A DNA stretch of 64,000 bases from Haliclona indistincta (taxonomy: Eukaryota; Porifera; Demospongiae; Haplosclerida; Chalinidae), in contig OZ024790.1 in NCBI GenBank assembly GCA_964017065.1, forward strand, positions 6,437,422 to 6,501,421, given 5' to 3'. Below, piece after piece: positions 23,801-34,879 of this stretch (its first letter is position 1; every line of letters starts with the position of its first letter). The notes under the pieces were generated by a model. That model searched no databases and was not told the origin of the DNA. It worked only from the letters and a program-made list of their open reading frames with translations. A program made the position numbers and the translations under genes.

Positions 23801-26800
23801 TTACCTAAACACAGTAATGATTATCACTAGTACATTCATGGAATGGCAGGGGCGAGCCTGAGCATTGATATAATTTAGCCTCGTTAGTGTATAGTTGTGT
23901 ATAACATTGTTATTTGCACTAGGTTATGTGTGGTGAGTCCAGATTTTAGTAGATAAGTCCAGGATAAGTCTGTATTATGTGAACACCAGTTTCACCACAG
24001 ATTTTTGTGCTATAATGTTAATCTTTTTTGTTGATGGTGAATAGAATCAATAGTTTGGTTATGTTTAGATATGGTGCACTTTCTCCAACTATCTCTTGCT
24101 GAGTGTGTTCCTTGCCTAGGCGTCATGAGAACAATGTACCTGGAAGATGTGATGAGTAGGGTTCCTCGGTCTCCTCACTCACTGCAGGCTCTACTGCTAT
24201 CACACACGAGCTCATTAGACGTACCTAAGTTACTGTTTGCTCTGTTGCAGCTACTGCTTTCCGCCGCGGCGTCTCCGGTAAGCCCTTTGATATTCCTTTT
24301 GTCGCTCCAGTCGTCGGCTTCCACGTTGATCGGGTGACTCTGCCTCTAGTCGTCGCTTTCTGGTAGCGGCCTTGTCGTGTAAAGTTGTTGCTTTTTAGAT
24401 GTCTCTGATCTCTGTTGTTGTCGTCCCTGAGTCATCTGCATCATTGCCAGAATGCCAGGTATCTTGTTTGAAACCAAGCGCCAATTATAATGTGCGCACG
24501 TGCTAAAAAGGGCATTTCCTAGTTATCGGGAACATTGAAAACGACAAACGCTACCCCGTGACAGATTGATAGATACATTCCCCGCCGCGTGGGCCATTGT
24601 GCCAATCAATGTGGGGCTCGCTCAGGCTCGCCCCAATTACTGCAGTTGTGAAATCATTGCAGAACAGTGAATATCATTAGCAGTTCAGCCAGTGAGCCAT
24701 TGCAGTGCTCTAATGCTGTCTGCTGTAAAAACTTGTGAGGTTGGCCAGTTGCACACTCTTAGGTAATGGTCAGGCATGTCAATGTCCTGGTTAAATAACT
24801 TTTAGTCAGTATTCTAGGCTACTGCGCATGTGCAAAGGGCGATTCTGCCATGCGTAATACATTTTGCAAGATTCAATAAAATTGCAGTACTGCTGCTGCT
24901 ACTATTCAGTGCTACTACCATATAGCCAGTTATTTTCGACAGGATTTTATTTTCGATCTCCGACGGCAGGTCGAAAATTAAATTCACGAAAATTTGGACC
25001 ATACCAAAAATTTTGAAGACTGAAAAATTTCTCGTGCAAACACATGCGAACAGATCAAGGCACTTCCAACGCTTCTTACCAGAATCTGATGGTAGCAGCG
25101 GGTAGCTTGGTGCCACGATAGCGGTAAAATCGCCAAGTGCCTCTATTAGAGAAGTGTCTGGTGCATGCGCACTGCTGCACGCGAGAGACTACTCGCACGG
25201 TAAGCGAAAGGACCGCGTTACAGCAACTTCTGTGGTTCCATTTAACAATCATAAAACGTGGCTGGCGTGGTTTAGCGACTAAACAGTTCTCCAACATTTC
25301 GATGCCATTGATTTCAGATGAAGGCCGACAATAAATTTTAGGCAGGATTTTATTTTCGAACGTCGAGTGCGTATCGAAAATTAGATCTAATCTAAAATAT
25401 ATTATAAACGAAATATTTGACCGTTGAAAATAGCCGGCTATACGGTATTACTAGTGCTGAGTGCTACTGCATCTACTTCTAGTAATATACCCGGTATGTT
25501 GCTGCTTCTGTAGCAGCGTCCAGGGTATGTGCATAAGAACTAAAATTTTACTCTTGCAGCTGTTCTTGATATGTATAATAATTTCTGATGAGAGTTCATT
25601 ACCTGATAGTATGCAACCGCCAATATTTCTTTTTGGAGAGCGTTGGGCATTTTCTAGTTGTTTATACAGCAGGAAGCATTATAGTCCAGTAATTTTATTG
25701 AAAATATTGGGTTAACCTCACACTAATTGCAACAAAACTAACTCAACTGCATTTGTTTCCTGGAAAAAGTCCTAAGGAATCTCTTGTAATGATATTTACA
25801 GTTCCATTAATGATACTCATCACTGTATAATAGGTAACCTTGTGAAGCAGAAAATGCCCAACATCCACGAGACTTGTGATACAGGGTTTCATTTAGGGGC
25901 AGCAGGGCCCTCTTGCAACAATTTAAAAATGAAACGCTGCCACGATACAGTGCTTTTAATCTAGAGGAGCCACTTTTTGTGGTTTTGTTAACAATAATTC
26001 ATTTATTACAAAATTGTAACTGTAGCTTCTATAACACTAAAACTTGCTCATAGCTTTCACATAACATTCTACAGTGTGTGTGCAAGCTCTGAAGAGTTTC
26101 CATGGGATGCTTCGAAAGTTAGAAAGGATCAAGTGACAGGTGGTAAATTTGTCCAGTAGCAAATGTGTTTAAGCCAGGAAAAGTGCATTTGGCTGAGTTA
26201 AGAACAGTGACTTTGCAACCAGCTCGCACAATGGTTCATCTTTCACCACAGCAAGTTTGGAAGCTTAACTCACTTGCATAACATTTTGCACGCCAGAAAT
26301 GCTACCAAAACTGGTGTTTTTGTGGTCCAAAATGTGTTAAGGCTGGCATTTGCACATTTTTGAGAGTTAAGAACACAGGTTCGTGCAATAGATAGTCAGA
26401 TGGCTGAATTTTTCACTGGCGTTGGAATTATCAGTGTAGCTCAAAGCATGCATGCAAACGATCGTCGAGAAGTGGCAGCACTCCAAAGCGCTTCGTTTCT
26501 CTATCGCGTTAATGAGATTCATCTACAAAAAGTTGTTATCGATGACGCGTTTCCGTTGGCGCAGGGCCGTTCTTGCTGACCGCCTTCAAGATGGCTACCG
26601 ATCGATAGTTGTGTTTTTGCTTCGTTCTCGCTCAGTTGCAGTATTAGTTGATCAAAAGTTGATTACAATGCTATAAAACTGCAATTGAGCGAGAACGAAG
26701 CAAAAACACGACTATCGATCGGTAGCCATCTTGAAGGCGGTCAGCAAGAACGGCCCTGCGCCAACGGAAACGTGTCATCGATAACAACTTTTTATAGATG

Positions 26801-28240
26801 AATCTCATTAACGCGATAGAGAAACGAAGCGCTTTGGAGTGCTGCCACTTCTCGACGATCGTTTGCATGCATGCTTTGAGCTACACTGATAATTCCAACG
26901 CCAGTGAAAAATTCAGCCATCTGACTATCAACCTGTGTTCTTAACTCTCAAAAATGCGCAAATGCCAGCCTTAACACATTTTGGACCACAAAAACACCAG
27001 TTTTGGTAGCATTTCTGGCGTGCAAAATGTTATGCAAGTGAGTTAAGCTTCCAAACTTGCTGTGGTGAAGAATGAACCATTGTGCGAGCTGGTTGCAAAG
27101 TCACTGTTCTTAAATCAGCCAAATGCACTTTTCCTGGCTTAAACACTTTTGCTACTGGACAAATTTACCACCTGTCACTTGATCCTTTCTAACTTTCGAA
27201 GCATCACATGAAAACTCTTCAGAGCTTGCACACACACTGTAGAATGATATGTGAAAGCTATGAGCAAGTTTAATTTTAGTGTTATAGAAGCTACAGTTAC
27301 AATTTTGTGATAAAATGAATCATTGTTAACAAAACCACAAAAGTGGCTCCTCTAGATTAAGAGCACTGTATGTGATTCATGCCGTGTACGGTGGATCACA
27401 TATCACCAGTGCTAGCACAAAGTACCACGGTGATATGTGATCCCACAATGATATGTGACTCAGGCAACTCTTGTTTCTGATAGTAATCTTAATATCAGAT
27501 TATTCCAATCTATTTTTCTTGCAGTTGTTCAATCTGTCAGTGTTTCAGTACCAGAGCTTGATGGTGATTACTGTAATGACAACATAATGTTATGGTTCAG
27601 AATTCCTTTCACAATTATGGTGAGTGTTGTGCTTGGAAATTTTCTTGGAAGGATAGCTAGGAAAGTAACACTGTGTGTCTACAAATAAAGTTTTTAAAAT
27701 CATTTTACATAGGAGCCAAGTTTCGGGAATATATCTCAATTAACTAGTTGCCGTATTGTTAAAACTATACCTAAAAGTTTCGGATCAGTGGGATGTAGTA
27801 TCAAAGAAAGATTTGCCTACTTCACAAGTAACAGACTAGTCTCTTTCAAAGTTATTATCAAGTTTGATGATCAATATAAATTAAGAGATGACAATAACCA
27901 TATGAGTCATTTTGGTGAGTTACTCCATGTGTAATCTGTATGGTCTTGAAATTCTTTAATCTTTATTTCAGATGCAAGCGTGTACAAAAGGGCCTGTGAG
28001 TTATTAGTCAACTTATTAATGTTTTACTTATACATGTCATGCAGGTAATAGAACAGGATTGATTCTATTTTGGGTATTTTTTACTTTATTTATTCTTCAT
28101 GGTGGATCTTCTAGTATTGTCATTGGTATTTTATCGTACATAATTCATCAGCTCAGGATAAGAGATCCTGATGTCAAAAGTAAGAACATTTAATTTTGTC
28201 GATTGTGTTAATTTGTTATTATGCTTGTTATTCAGTCTAG
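20894..28240 (+). CDS. C1: Ig/FN3 type I membrane protein, short tail
   Basis: Eight exons: 20894-20975, 21436-21741, 21807-22076, 27525-27619, 27713-27914, 27972-27995, 28045-28179, 28236-28240; 1119 nt, 372 aa. Signal peptide about 1-27 (MATVPPLFSLLFFSESLILA), Ig-like domain about 28-129 (VCGGMLAAVVC, LQWRINNGPVVYTI), FN3-like domain 130-219 (VVSWSPPASAGVCCERF), then an unrecognised module about 220-326 with several Cys (DYCNDNIML, LTSCRIV, GCSIKERF), TM about 330-358 (FWVFFTLFILHGG..IVIGIL) and a 12-residue basic tail ending at an exon of five bases. Exon 2 appears to use a GC donor (GAAG|GCAAGC), inferred from its paralog C2, which has GTAAGC there. Intron 3 (5.4 kb) is full of repeats. 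Function unknown. Confidence 0.82.
22085..22345. repeat. two diverged copies of a GGGTTAAGC-ended repeat
   Basis: TACCCTGGACGTGTGAACGT / TATCCTGGGCGCGTAGGCGC, each followed by CA(A/G)AGGGTTAAGC and GTTTGGG or similar. A third diverged copy is at 47385-47470 at the same place in C2 intron 3, so the repeat predates the duplication. A (GTAT)n microsatellite follows at about 22354-22385. Confidence 0.6.
23045..23650. mobile_element. ~606 bp MITE in C1 intron 3
   Basis: Ends TTAACCCTTTAGGGCC and, on the other strand, TTAACTCTTTAGTGCC. Interior contains GGGGTATCCCCC and GGGGCAGAGCCCC mini-palindromes. No ORF. Confidence 0.6.
23651..24915. other. C1 intron 3, no recognised feature
   Basis: A plus-strand 88-codon frame at 24071-24337 is open but matches nothing I recognise and has no clear splice context. 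Nothing else supported. Confidence 0.5.
24916..25447. mobile_element. ~532 bp inverted-repeat element
   Basis: TACCATATAGCCAGTTATTT at the left pairs with GAAAATAGCCGGCTATACGGTA at the right; GGATTTTATTTTCGA occurs in both halves. A related tip (CCCGCTATACGGTA) ends the hairpin repeat near 37783. Confidence 0.7.
25946..27370. mobile_element. 1.42 kb near-perfect palindrome
   Basis: Left arm about 25946-26644 and right arm about 26675-27370 are inverted copies with few mismatches, around a loop of about 30 bp containing GATCAAAAGTTGATTACAAT. Tips are TACAGTGCTTTTAATCTAGA and TACAGTGCTCTTAATCTAGA. The same 60-odd residue frame (MQTIVEKWQHSKALRFSI...) can be read from both strands because of the symmetry; it resembles no protein I know. 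Lies in C1 intron 3. The rest of that intron to 27524 contains a small ATATCACC.. inverted repeat near 27390-27450. Confidence 0.93.
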
Positions 28241-28560
28241 ATTTTTAAGGTTTTGTATCAAGATAAAGTGACAGACATAATTATAGGAAGATACAGGTAC
28301 TAGACACTAAAGACACTGAATTTCCTACACTACCGACCTCTATACTACTCAACCACCGTGACAGTTTTGCACTAAATATTATTGCTTTTTTATTCCTTTG
28401 TAATAGGCCGCCATTCCCACTAAGAGCCTAAAGAATTATGCCACGCGGTAGACGTGGCATATTTAGGGTTGGGCGGAAAACAAGATGGCGGCTACACTTA
28501 GGCTAAACGCAATAATTCACGTATATCTTGGCTGTTGACGACATCAGTGGTATTTAAACT
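28241..28560. other. C1 3' flank
   Basis: 320 bp with a short palindrome ATGCCACGCGG..GACGTGGCAT near 28438-28460 and nothing else recognised. Confidence 0.5.
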
Positions 28561-30504
28561 GGGCGTCTTTTACTTTAGCCCCCCCAGAACTCTGTGTGGG
28601 TTGGTCAATTCGCACCTTTGACGCGTAAACTAGCCCGTCCACGTAACTGCCTAAGCCAAAGCTTTGCACCTTGCAAAGCACATGGCTGAAATGCACGCAA
28701 TGGCTGACCTGTACATTTACACAGTCCCAGTGTGTGGGCTATCAGGCCGTGCGTGAGCTATCAGCATGCAGCAAACCCCTAAACTTTAAACTAAGCCATC
28801 GTTCCCGGTGTTCTAATCCTAAGGATTGTCGTTTCCAGCAACAGCTGCCTAAGCCAACTTCTGACAGCAGCGGCATGGACATGCACGCAAGTGCTTTTAT
28901 CTAGCCTGCATTCTTAAAGACGAACTGCACAAGTGTATTTTATCTGGCTGTACTTTGCAGTAACCTTTTTGGTCATTTCAGATAAAGAAATAAATGAAAT
29001 AGTAAAGTGTTCAAGTTCGGAGGACTGGCTAGGATAGGTATAATACTTTTGTCATAATCATAGTCCCTGTGGATACTGCTCTGCAATGTGTTTGCAAATG
29101 TTTGCAAATGCATTGGACCGAAAAGTATCAAACTTTCTCCTCCACATGAATTCTGGCAGGTAAGTGTCAAAAAGTTTGGAGTTCATCGTCTTCTCTCTCA
29201 TCATCCTCTTACATGCAGCCCACATACTCTCCACTGACTGAGTGTGTGCCCCAGTTATTGGATCAACGAAGTGGAGCGAGTGGTTCACAGTTTGATGAGT
29301 GTATCCTGATTGCTGTAGTTGGCTGTGCCATCTGAATATACTTGCTGCCAGGTGCTATGTATTGATTTATTATCGACATCAATGTCGCAGCATCTCGACG
29401 GCTGACTTCAACAAGAAAGCAATCACCAGTGATTCTTTGGGTACCACCAAACACCCAATGCCCATCTACATATCTTCCGCGGTTGTACTTGCGGCGACCA
29501 AATTTACTCTCGTCTATCTCAACTTCAATGCCTGGCCCACCAATCTTCACCGTGTAGTCCAGAAAAAATTGTGCGCAGACATCACGAATAAAGTTGAACC
29601 AATCCACAGCTGTACGAGTAGATATCTGGGGCAAATTAAATGGAAGCACGATTTTCTTACCAAAATTAATGATTATAGTTAGGCTAATCATTACTTTTGC
29701 AATTATTTTTTTCAGTTCATTCACTATCCCCATTCATTCAATTTTAAAATAAATACTAGCATTACAAGCTAGGCTGGACTCAATTTTCGCTATAGATTCT
29801 GGGCAAAGGCACCAAAATGTACTCTGCAAGTGTGGCTAAAATCTCAGTTGGTCTTCAGTCAACAGAAAAAATCAATTCGACTTGTTACAATTACAATGCT
29901 GAATTTACTAGTTACCTGTACTTCCTTCATCATCCGTCCGAGAGGAGTTTTGGTGGACCACAGATAAAGAATTCGCAGTATCTTTTCAATACTGAGGTGA
30001 CTTTGTGAAAACAATGTGCCTGCACGCAATGAAACTTCTTTCCTACACGCTTTTCTCGGACACCGCCAGCATCTTTTCTCTGGTGATGTATTCCGTGATA
30101 CGAGATTCATGTCACGGCTGCAGGCTGGACATGCTGCCAACAGCTTTCTTTCTTGGCACCAACGGATTGTCGAACCAACGTCTACTATTTCCTTGCATAG
30201 ATCGAAGTAGCTAGCAGGAAAACTGGTTGTTGACGATGGCGTCGGGAGATGAGTGATCTGACCAATCTGTACTTGCGCCGTTTCTTCCGCACACCGCAAA
30301 GCCAGGCTTGTTGCGTGCATTTATATAGGACTGTAGCTTAGGTGTAAATGTACAGGTCAGCCATTGCGTACATTTCAGCCATGTGCTTTGCAAGGTGCAA
30401 AGCTTTGGCTTAGGCAGTTACGTGGACGGGCTAGTTTACGCGTCAAAGGTGCGAATTGACCAACCCACACAAAGTTCTGGGGGGGGCTAAAGTAAAAGAC
30501 GCCC
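28561..30504. mobile_element. Merlin-type DNA transposon
   Basis: Inverted repeats of about 150 bp (GGGCGTCTTTTACTTTAGCC at 28561 and its complement ending at 30504; homology continues to about 28715 and 30343) enclose a decayed ISXO2/IS1016-type transposase on the minus strand. The flanks TTTAAACT and TTTAATTT hint at an 8 bp target duplication but do not match fully. Confidence 0.88.
29058..30320 (-). pseudogene. Merlin transposase (ISXO2-like DDE), frameshifted
   Basis: The N-terminal part (30320 to about 29910) has a zinc-ribbon-like CPAC..CWRCPRKACRKEVS and the family signature LRAGTLFSQSHLSIEKILRILYLW. The middle part (about 29640-29300) has the first catalytic Asp in VEIDESKFGRRKYNRG and WVFGGTQR. 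The last part (29288-29058) has VNHSLHFVDPITGAHTQSVE with the catalytic Glu before SMWAACKR. The middle and last parts are in different frames, with at least one indel around 29290-29345 near the second Asp. The gap between the first two parts has GT and AG ends and was probably an intron (acceptor after TTTAATTTGCCCCAG). Confidence 0.85.
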
Positions 30505-30708
30505 TTTAATTTAATAGGGAGGTAGCATTACACTGCTATTGTTACAGTCCTTTGTTTACTTACCTATAAGTTCACATCCATAATTTTTCTACGTATGTAC
30601 CAACCCTAAATCTCTTGCATTTTGTTAAAATGTTTTTATTACTTGTTTAATTAGTATTAATGGGTTGTGAATTGGCTTCCGGGCTAGACTGGAGTAAAGG
30701 TGATTAAA

Positions 30709-30830
30709 ATTAATACACGAATTTATATGGGGCTTATGGAAAAAATAGCGGTATTTTCAACGTCTTCTAGCGCTCTCTGTATACAGCAATCGCGTGGCCT
30801 TGCTGTTTGGATTCGTCTATCTGCGCTCCG
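30709..30830. repeat. single-arm relative of the 17.5 kb element
   Basis: ACGAATTTATATGGGGCTTA and GCGTGGCCTTGCTGTTTGGA match the inner arm at about 17627-17745 with roughly one difference in six bases. No inverted partner here. Confidence 0.6.
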
Positions 30831-30851
30831 TGGAATGCAAAAGACTGCGGT

Positions 30852-31529
30852 TGAACCTGCATAACAAACAGATATTGTTTTAGTCCTATATCATGGAATG
30901 AATAATAGAGAAACAATGAAACACAGAATATATTATGAAAAACCTTCACACTCCATGCAAAAAACACCTAGCATAATCTGTATAACGGACAATCAGTGAC
31001 ACACAAATACACACATGCATAACATGACGAACCTTCATTCCACATCAGGAACTCCTACACTCTACAACAAAGAAACATTGATACACAAACTGATAATGAT
31101 GAACATGTAACACACAGTAGCACACTTAGATCCTCATGAACAACAGTCCTGGGAAAGCCTCAGTAAGAATCTCAATATATCACTAGTGGTATTTCACTTT
31201 TTATTATCTCTAAATCCCTATAGCTGTACATGTTTTCATACTGAAAAATAACTCAAACTTTAGTGCTTGTCCTACAGTGCCTATACTCTAGCTATGCCTA
31301 TCACCAGGATTCTTTCCGCTCTTGTTATTGAATCTCTGTTCTATAGTTCATGCCTTGGTTGATCATTCAATGTAGATTTGTCCTCCATTGGTACATCATC
31401 TTTTTGTCAACTTACTACCATAATAATAATCTGTTTGCATTTACACATCTGTAGCTGCCATAATTGATTTACTAGCGTTTTCTCCATTAATCAGATATTC
31501 TATAAAATAATTATTCTCACTACACTTAC
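30852..31529. repeat. noncoding block shared with 52838-53569
   Basis: Starts at GTTGAACCTGCATAACAAAC in both places. It replaces exons 5-8 downstream of two broken R genes (R2, R5), so both descend from one 3'-truncated ancestor. No coding potential seen. Confidence 0.75.
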
Positions 31530-32435
31530 CTGCCATGTCACATTAATGTTTGTTAGTTGTAACTGAGCTGTAAAGTTTACAATACCCGGAACTGAGACAA
31601 CATAAGTACTGTAGACAACATGTAAAACTGAATAAAACGTCCATACCATCACATGTGGCTGTGAGTTGATCACTCCATGGTCCATGTTGTCCTGTACAGC
31701 AAATGAGTAGTTGTGTCCACGAGTGATCAGGTCATCAGTCAGTATCAGTGACTCAGTGTTGCTAGTACTGTAGCACGAGCTATAGAGCTACTGTAGTTAA
31801 TGATATTGATAGTGTAGTTGAAGACACAGCCACTAGAAGGAGCTAGCCATGTTAGTGATACTGGTGGCTTGCTGATGATACTCAGATTAGATGGAGAGTT
31901 AGCTGCACCTTTAGCGTTCATAGTTAAAACTGCAGTAATAACACGCCTATATAAATATTATATATTTACCTGCTACTATGATGTTCTTTGAGTGTGAAGT
32001 AATCATCTGTGATCTACATGTGATATTATTATCCTGATCAGATATTTGAATACTATACAATCGACATCACTGTTAATCCCACAACATGATATTATACAAG
32101 AGTGTAATAGTCACTGCTAGTAAATTGATCTTTGCGTATTATGGTATCTCTGCCTTTAATTTGCAATGGTGGTTGTACCACTTCTGGTATGTTGGTCATT
32201 CTAACAATAGTACAGTAACAATAGTACAATAGTACAGATAGTGACATCTTGTCCAGGACAGGCAGATAGTCCACTAGCTGGTTGAACAGGATGGAGTATG
32301 ACTGTGTCTATAACTTGCAAACCTGCCACCAGATCTGTAATGAGGTTGAAAGATGTTTAGCAGCACCTATACTAGTATATTATAATTGTAGTTACCTATA
32401 GCTAGTAGACAGACTAGCACAATGTGTTGTAGCAT
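31530..32435 (-). pseudogene. R2: broken R-family copy (exons 1-4 only)
   Basis: Exon positions by homology: 32435-32396 (signal peptide MLQHIVLVCLLAIG type), 32334-31970 (Ig), 31908-31647 (first FN3), 31591-31530 (first half of second FN3). Ig exon is 11 nt longer and the FN3 exon 23 nt shorter than in R8, both frame-breaking (for example the TGTCAGTAACAGCCAC segment is lost). Exons 5-8 are absent. Confidence 0.85.
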
Positions 32436-32570
32436 CTTTCCAGTTCAGTAAACACACTCGACTTATGTTTATCAAAACTACCACACCCACCTCATCAAAC
32501 CATTGATCAATGAATAAATACACTAGTTCTTTATGCACTACAGTAGTCATAATAATTATACATGAATATT

Positions 32571-33215
32571 TTATAGTTGTATTTGTTGATAAGCCTCATT
32601 GTGTTTGAGTGGTATTGTCCCTCCATAAGCTACGTTGTGTTGAGTAGTGATGGTGATGGTGTAGTGACTGGTGGTTTATCATGATGAGGTCTCATAACAC
32701 ACCACACAATGATACTACACTCCCCTGAGTGATAATAGCAGTACTAATGGCTGTCACTAATACACTAACAAGAACAGAGCTGGATATTACTGTGACAATG
32801 AGAGGAATAAAATGAAGTTGGAACACACACACACATCAAGTATGTTATGTTGTTATAGTAGTAACTCACTTGTTACAATAGATCCACAATCACGATCTAT
32901 ATTATGATCAAGCAAATTGAGCATTAAGGTTCAGTAGTCAATACTATAATGAACTTATTTTAATTGTTGCTGAGTATGTTTATAGAATGTCAAGCAATCT
33001 GGCATAGAATGTATTTTGCATTGCAATTATAAAACCAGTTATTAGTAATAATAATCTTATATAGCAGAGTTGAGTATCGTACAGAATGATGACTCACAGG
33101 CTATGCACTACAATGACTACATCAGTGCTATGTGGTGTTGACTAACCTGTGATACTAGGTGTAGTGGTAACATAAACAATAGAAGAACTTGTATCAACAT
33201 TAGTTGAAGTCACGT
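32571..33215 (-). pseudogene. R3: 3' fragment of an R gene
   Basis: Contains the TM/tail exon (about 32795-32571), the DRDCGSIVT mini-exon near 32870-32900, and the start of the VYVTTTPSITG stalk exon near 33150, then similarity stops. The tail has lost the PVIYDTP segment and runs out of frame; the TM exon has an insertion CTCCCCTGA. It lies 135 bp upstream of R2, the usual spacing between tandem R genes. Confidence 0.85.
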
Positions 33216-33403
33216 GGGGACATGAAGTGTTGTGAACATAAAAAGACCAGATTCCAAATGAGCGTTATTTTCGCCTGGGACCGAGGCTATCTTTATACAC
33301 AAAACAGGTTAAGTTATAATTACAGAACAACCGTACATTGTGTGCATGCATATTCTATATACTATACGTGGTTATGAACGACATTGTCAACTTTGAGACA
33401 CAG

Positions 33404-34879
33404 TTAGTTTGTCCTAATTTGGATGCCAATACTAACGGCATCACCAGGTTTAGTGGCAATTCCAAATATCTTGTCAGGGACATTTTCTGCTGAGCAGGTG
33501 ATCTCAAAGCGTCTCAAGAGCACAGAGATGTACACGGACATCATCAGGTAACAAAAGTGGTTGGCAGGACAGCGACGAGTGTTTGGAACAGCAAATGGTC
33601 GAAACTCAATGCCTCGTTTGGCATGGTTCGATCCTGGTGCAAATCGATCTGGATCAAACGTACCAGGATTGGACCAGATATCTTCATCAACCATGACTAC
33701 TCCAATGGCGTGTATAATTGGTGTCTTGGCAGGTACACAGTATTCTCCTACAATCAAATCTTCATCGCAGTAATGCGCTTCAAAAGCAGTCGTAGCACTC
33801 ATGCGAAGTGCCTCATCAATAATCTGCCTCAAGTAGGAATTAGATGAAAAACAGTACACTCTTAGCTTTTCACCATAATCATTGCCAACGTTTTCTTCAA
33901 TTTCTTTGCATAGTCTATCCTGTATTCGAGGATGTTGAGTAAGATAGTATAATAGCCATGTGGAGAAGTACCCAACAGTGTGAAATCCACCTACGAAGGC
34001 TATAATGTCAGATAAAATTAACTCCTCAGAGGCACCAGAACTTAGAAGAGTATCAAGCAACGGGCGAACTTCCTTGTCATTTTTCTGACTACGTCGAACC
34101 TGTATCATTCGTTTCATGAAATTTGACAATTTTTTGAGGTTACTTTGGAAATCCTTCTCACGTTTTGAATCAGGACTTGGCGGTGGTGAAATAATACGAT
34201 TGTCTGTTTCAGTCTTGCAAGCATCATAGACCTCAATGAATTCATCGATTTCACTATCATCCTCAAATACGTCCAAAAGAGATGTGTTCAAAATACCTCT
34301 CAACGTTATACGAAACATATCCCGCACTGCTATCGCCATTCCCGGAGTCCACTTACGTTCCGTTTCTCGTGCAATTCGTACCAACGCATCAAAGAAAGAT
34401 TCTAGTCTCGCTCCTCTTATGGTTCCATGAAGTAGCTTCTTGCGTTTTTCCCACTCGGCATCATTTGTGCTGATGATACTGTTCGGTCCATGTAGTGGCT
34501 CGACAACTGGACCGAAAATTAGCCTCGGACGATTGTATAAATTCTCCGTGTCCTTGAAAGTTTGCTTGCTGGCAACGCTAACCACTCTCTGATCCCCCCA
34601 CCAGAATGCAAAGACGGGACAGCGGCCTCCTTTGTGTTTCATCATGAGGTAACTTTGAAGACTTCTGAAGGAACGAACCAATGCAAGGTCACCCGATTTG
34701 GCGTCAGCAGGATCGCTGTCCCATCCTGGTATTAGACGCTTTCCTCGTGCTTGTCGCGGCCGAGCAACACGATTAGAACGGATATACCACACAGCCGTCA
34801 CCACAAGAGCTCCCAGCAAGACACCCGCAGCAACCAAGTTGGAACCAACCCTTCCTTCATTGCACGAGGAGTCCGTCAC
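33404..34879 (-). CDS. cytochrome P450, CYP20-like, single exon
   Basis: 491 aa open frame from ATG at 34879 to the stop at 33404, no introns. N-terminal anchor LVAAGVLLGALVVTAVWYI at about 14-33. I-helix region DIIAFVGGFHTVGYFSTWLL, ExxR as DEALRM, LGVV-type stretch IHAIGVVMVDEDIWSNPGTF followed by DPDRF, and heme-Cys region FAVPNTRRCPANHF. The meander and heme loop line up best with human CYP20A1 (GVVLQDPNTWPSPHKFDPDRF, GTQECPELRF). The heme loop has an extra residue and lacks the usual Gly, as is also irregular in CYP20. All neighbours have many introns, so a retrocopy or an intron-loss gene is likely. Substrate unknown. Confidence 0.8.
   Translation of the reverse strand: MTDSSCNEGRVGSNLVAAGVLLGALVVTAVWYIRSNRVARPRQARGKRLIPGWDSDPADAKSGDLALVRSFRSLQSYLMMKHKGGRCPVFAFWWGDQRVVSVASKQTFKDTENLYNRPRLIFGPVVEPLHGPNSIISTNDAEWEKRKKLLHGTIRGARLESFFDALVRIARETERKWTPGMAIAVRDMFRITLRGILNTSLLDVFEDDSEIDEFIEVYDACKTETDNRIISPPPSPDSKREKDFQSNLKKLSNFMKRMIQVRRSQKNDKEVRPLLDTLLSSGASEELILSDIIAFVGGFHTVGYFSTWLLYYLTQHPRIQDRLCKEIEENVGNDYGEKLRVYCFSSNSYLRQIIDEALRMSATTAFEAHYCDEDLIVGEYCVPAKTPIIHAIGVVMVDEDIWSNPGTFDPDRFAPGSNHAKRGIEFRPFAVPNTRRCPANHFCYLMMSVYISVLLRRFEITCSAENVPDKIFGIATKPGDAVSIGIQIRTN

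Noticed and set aside
26452..26868. Identical 65-75 residue frames on both strands
   Set aside because: They arise from the palindrome at 25946-27370; no start context, splice sites or known domain.
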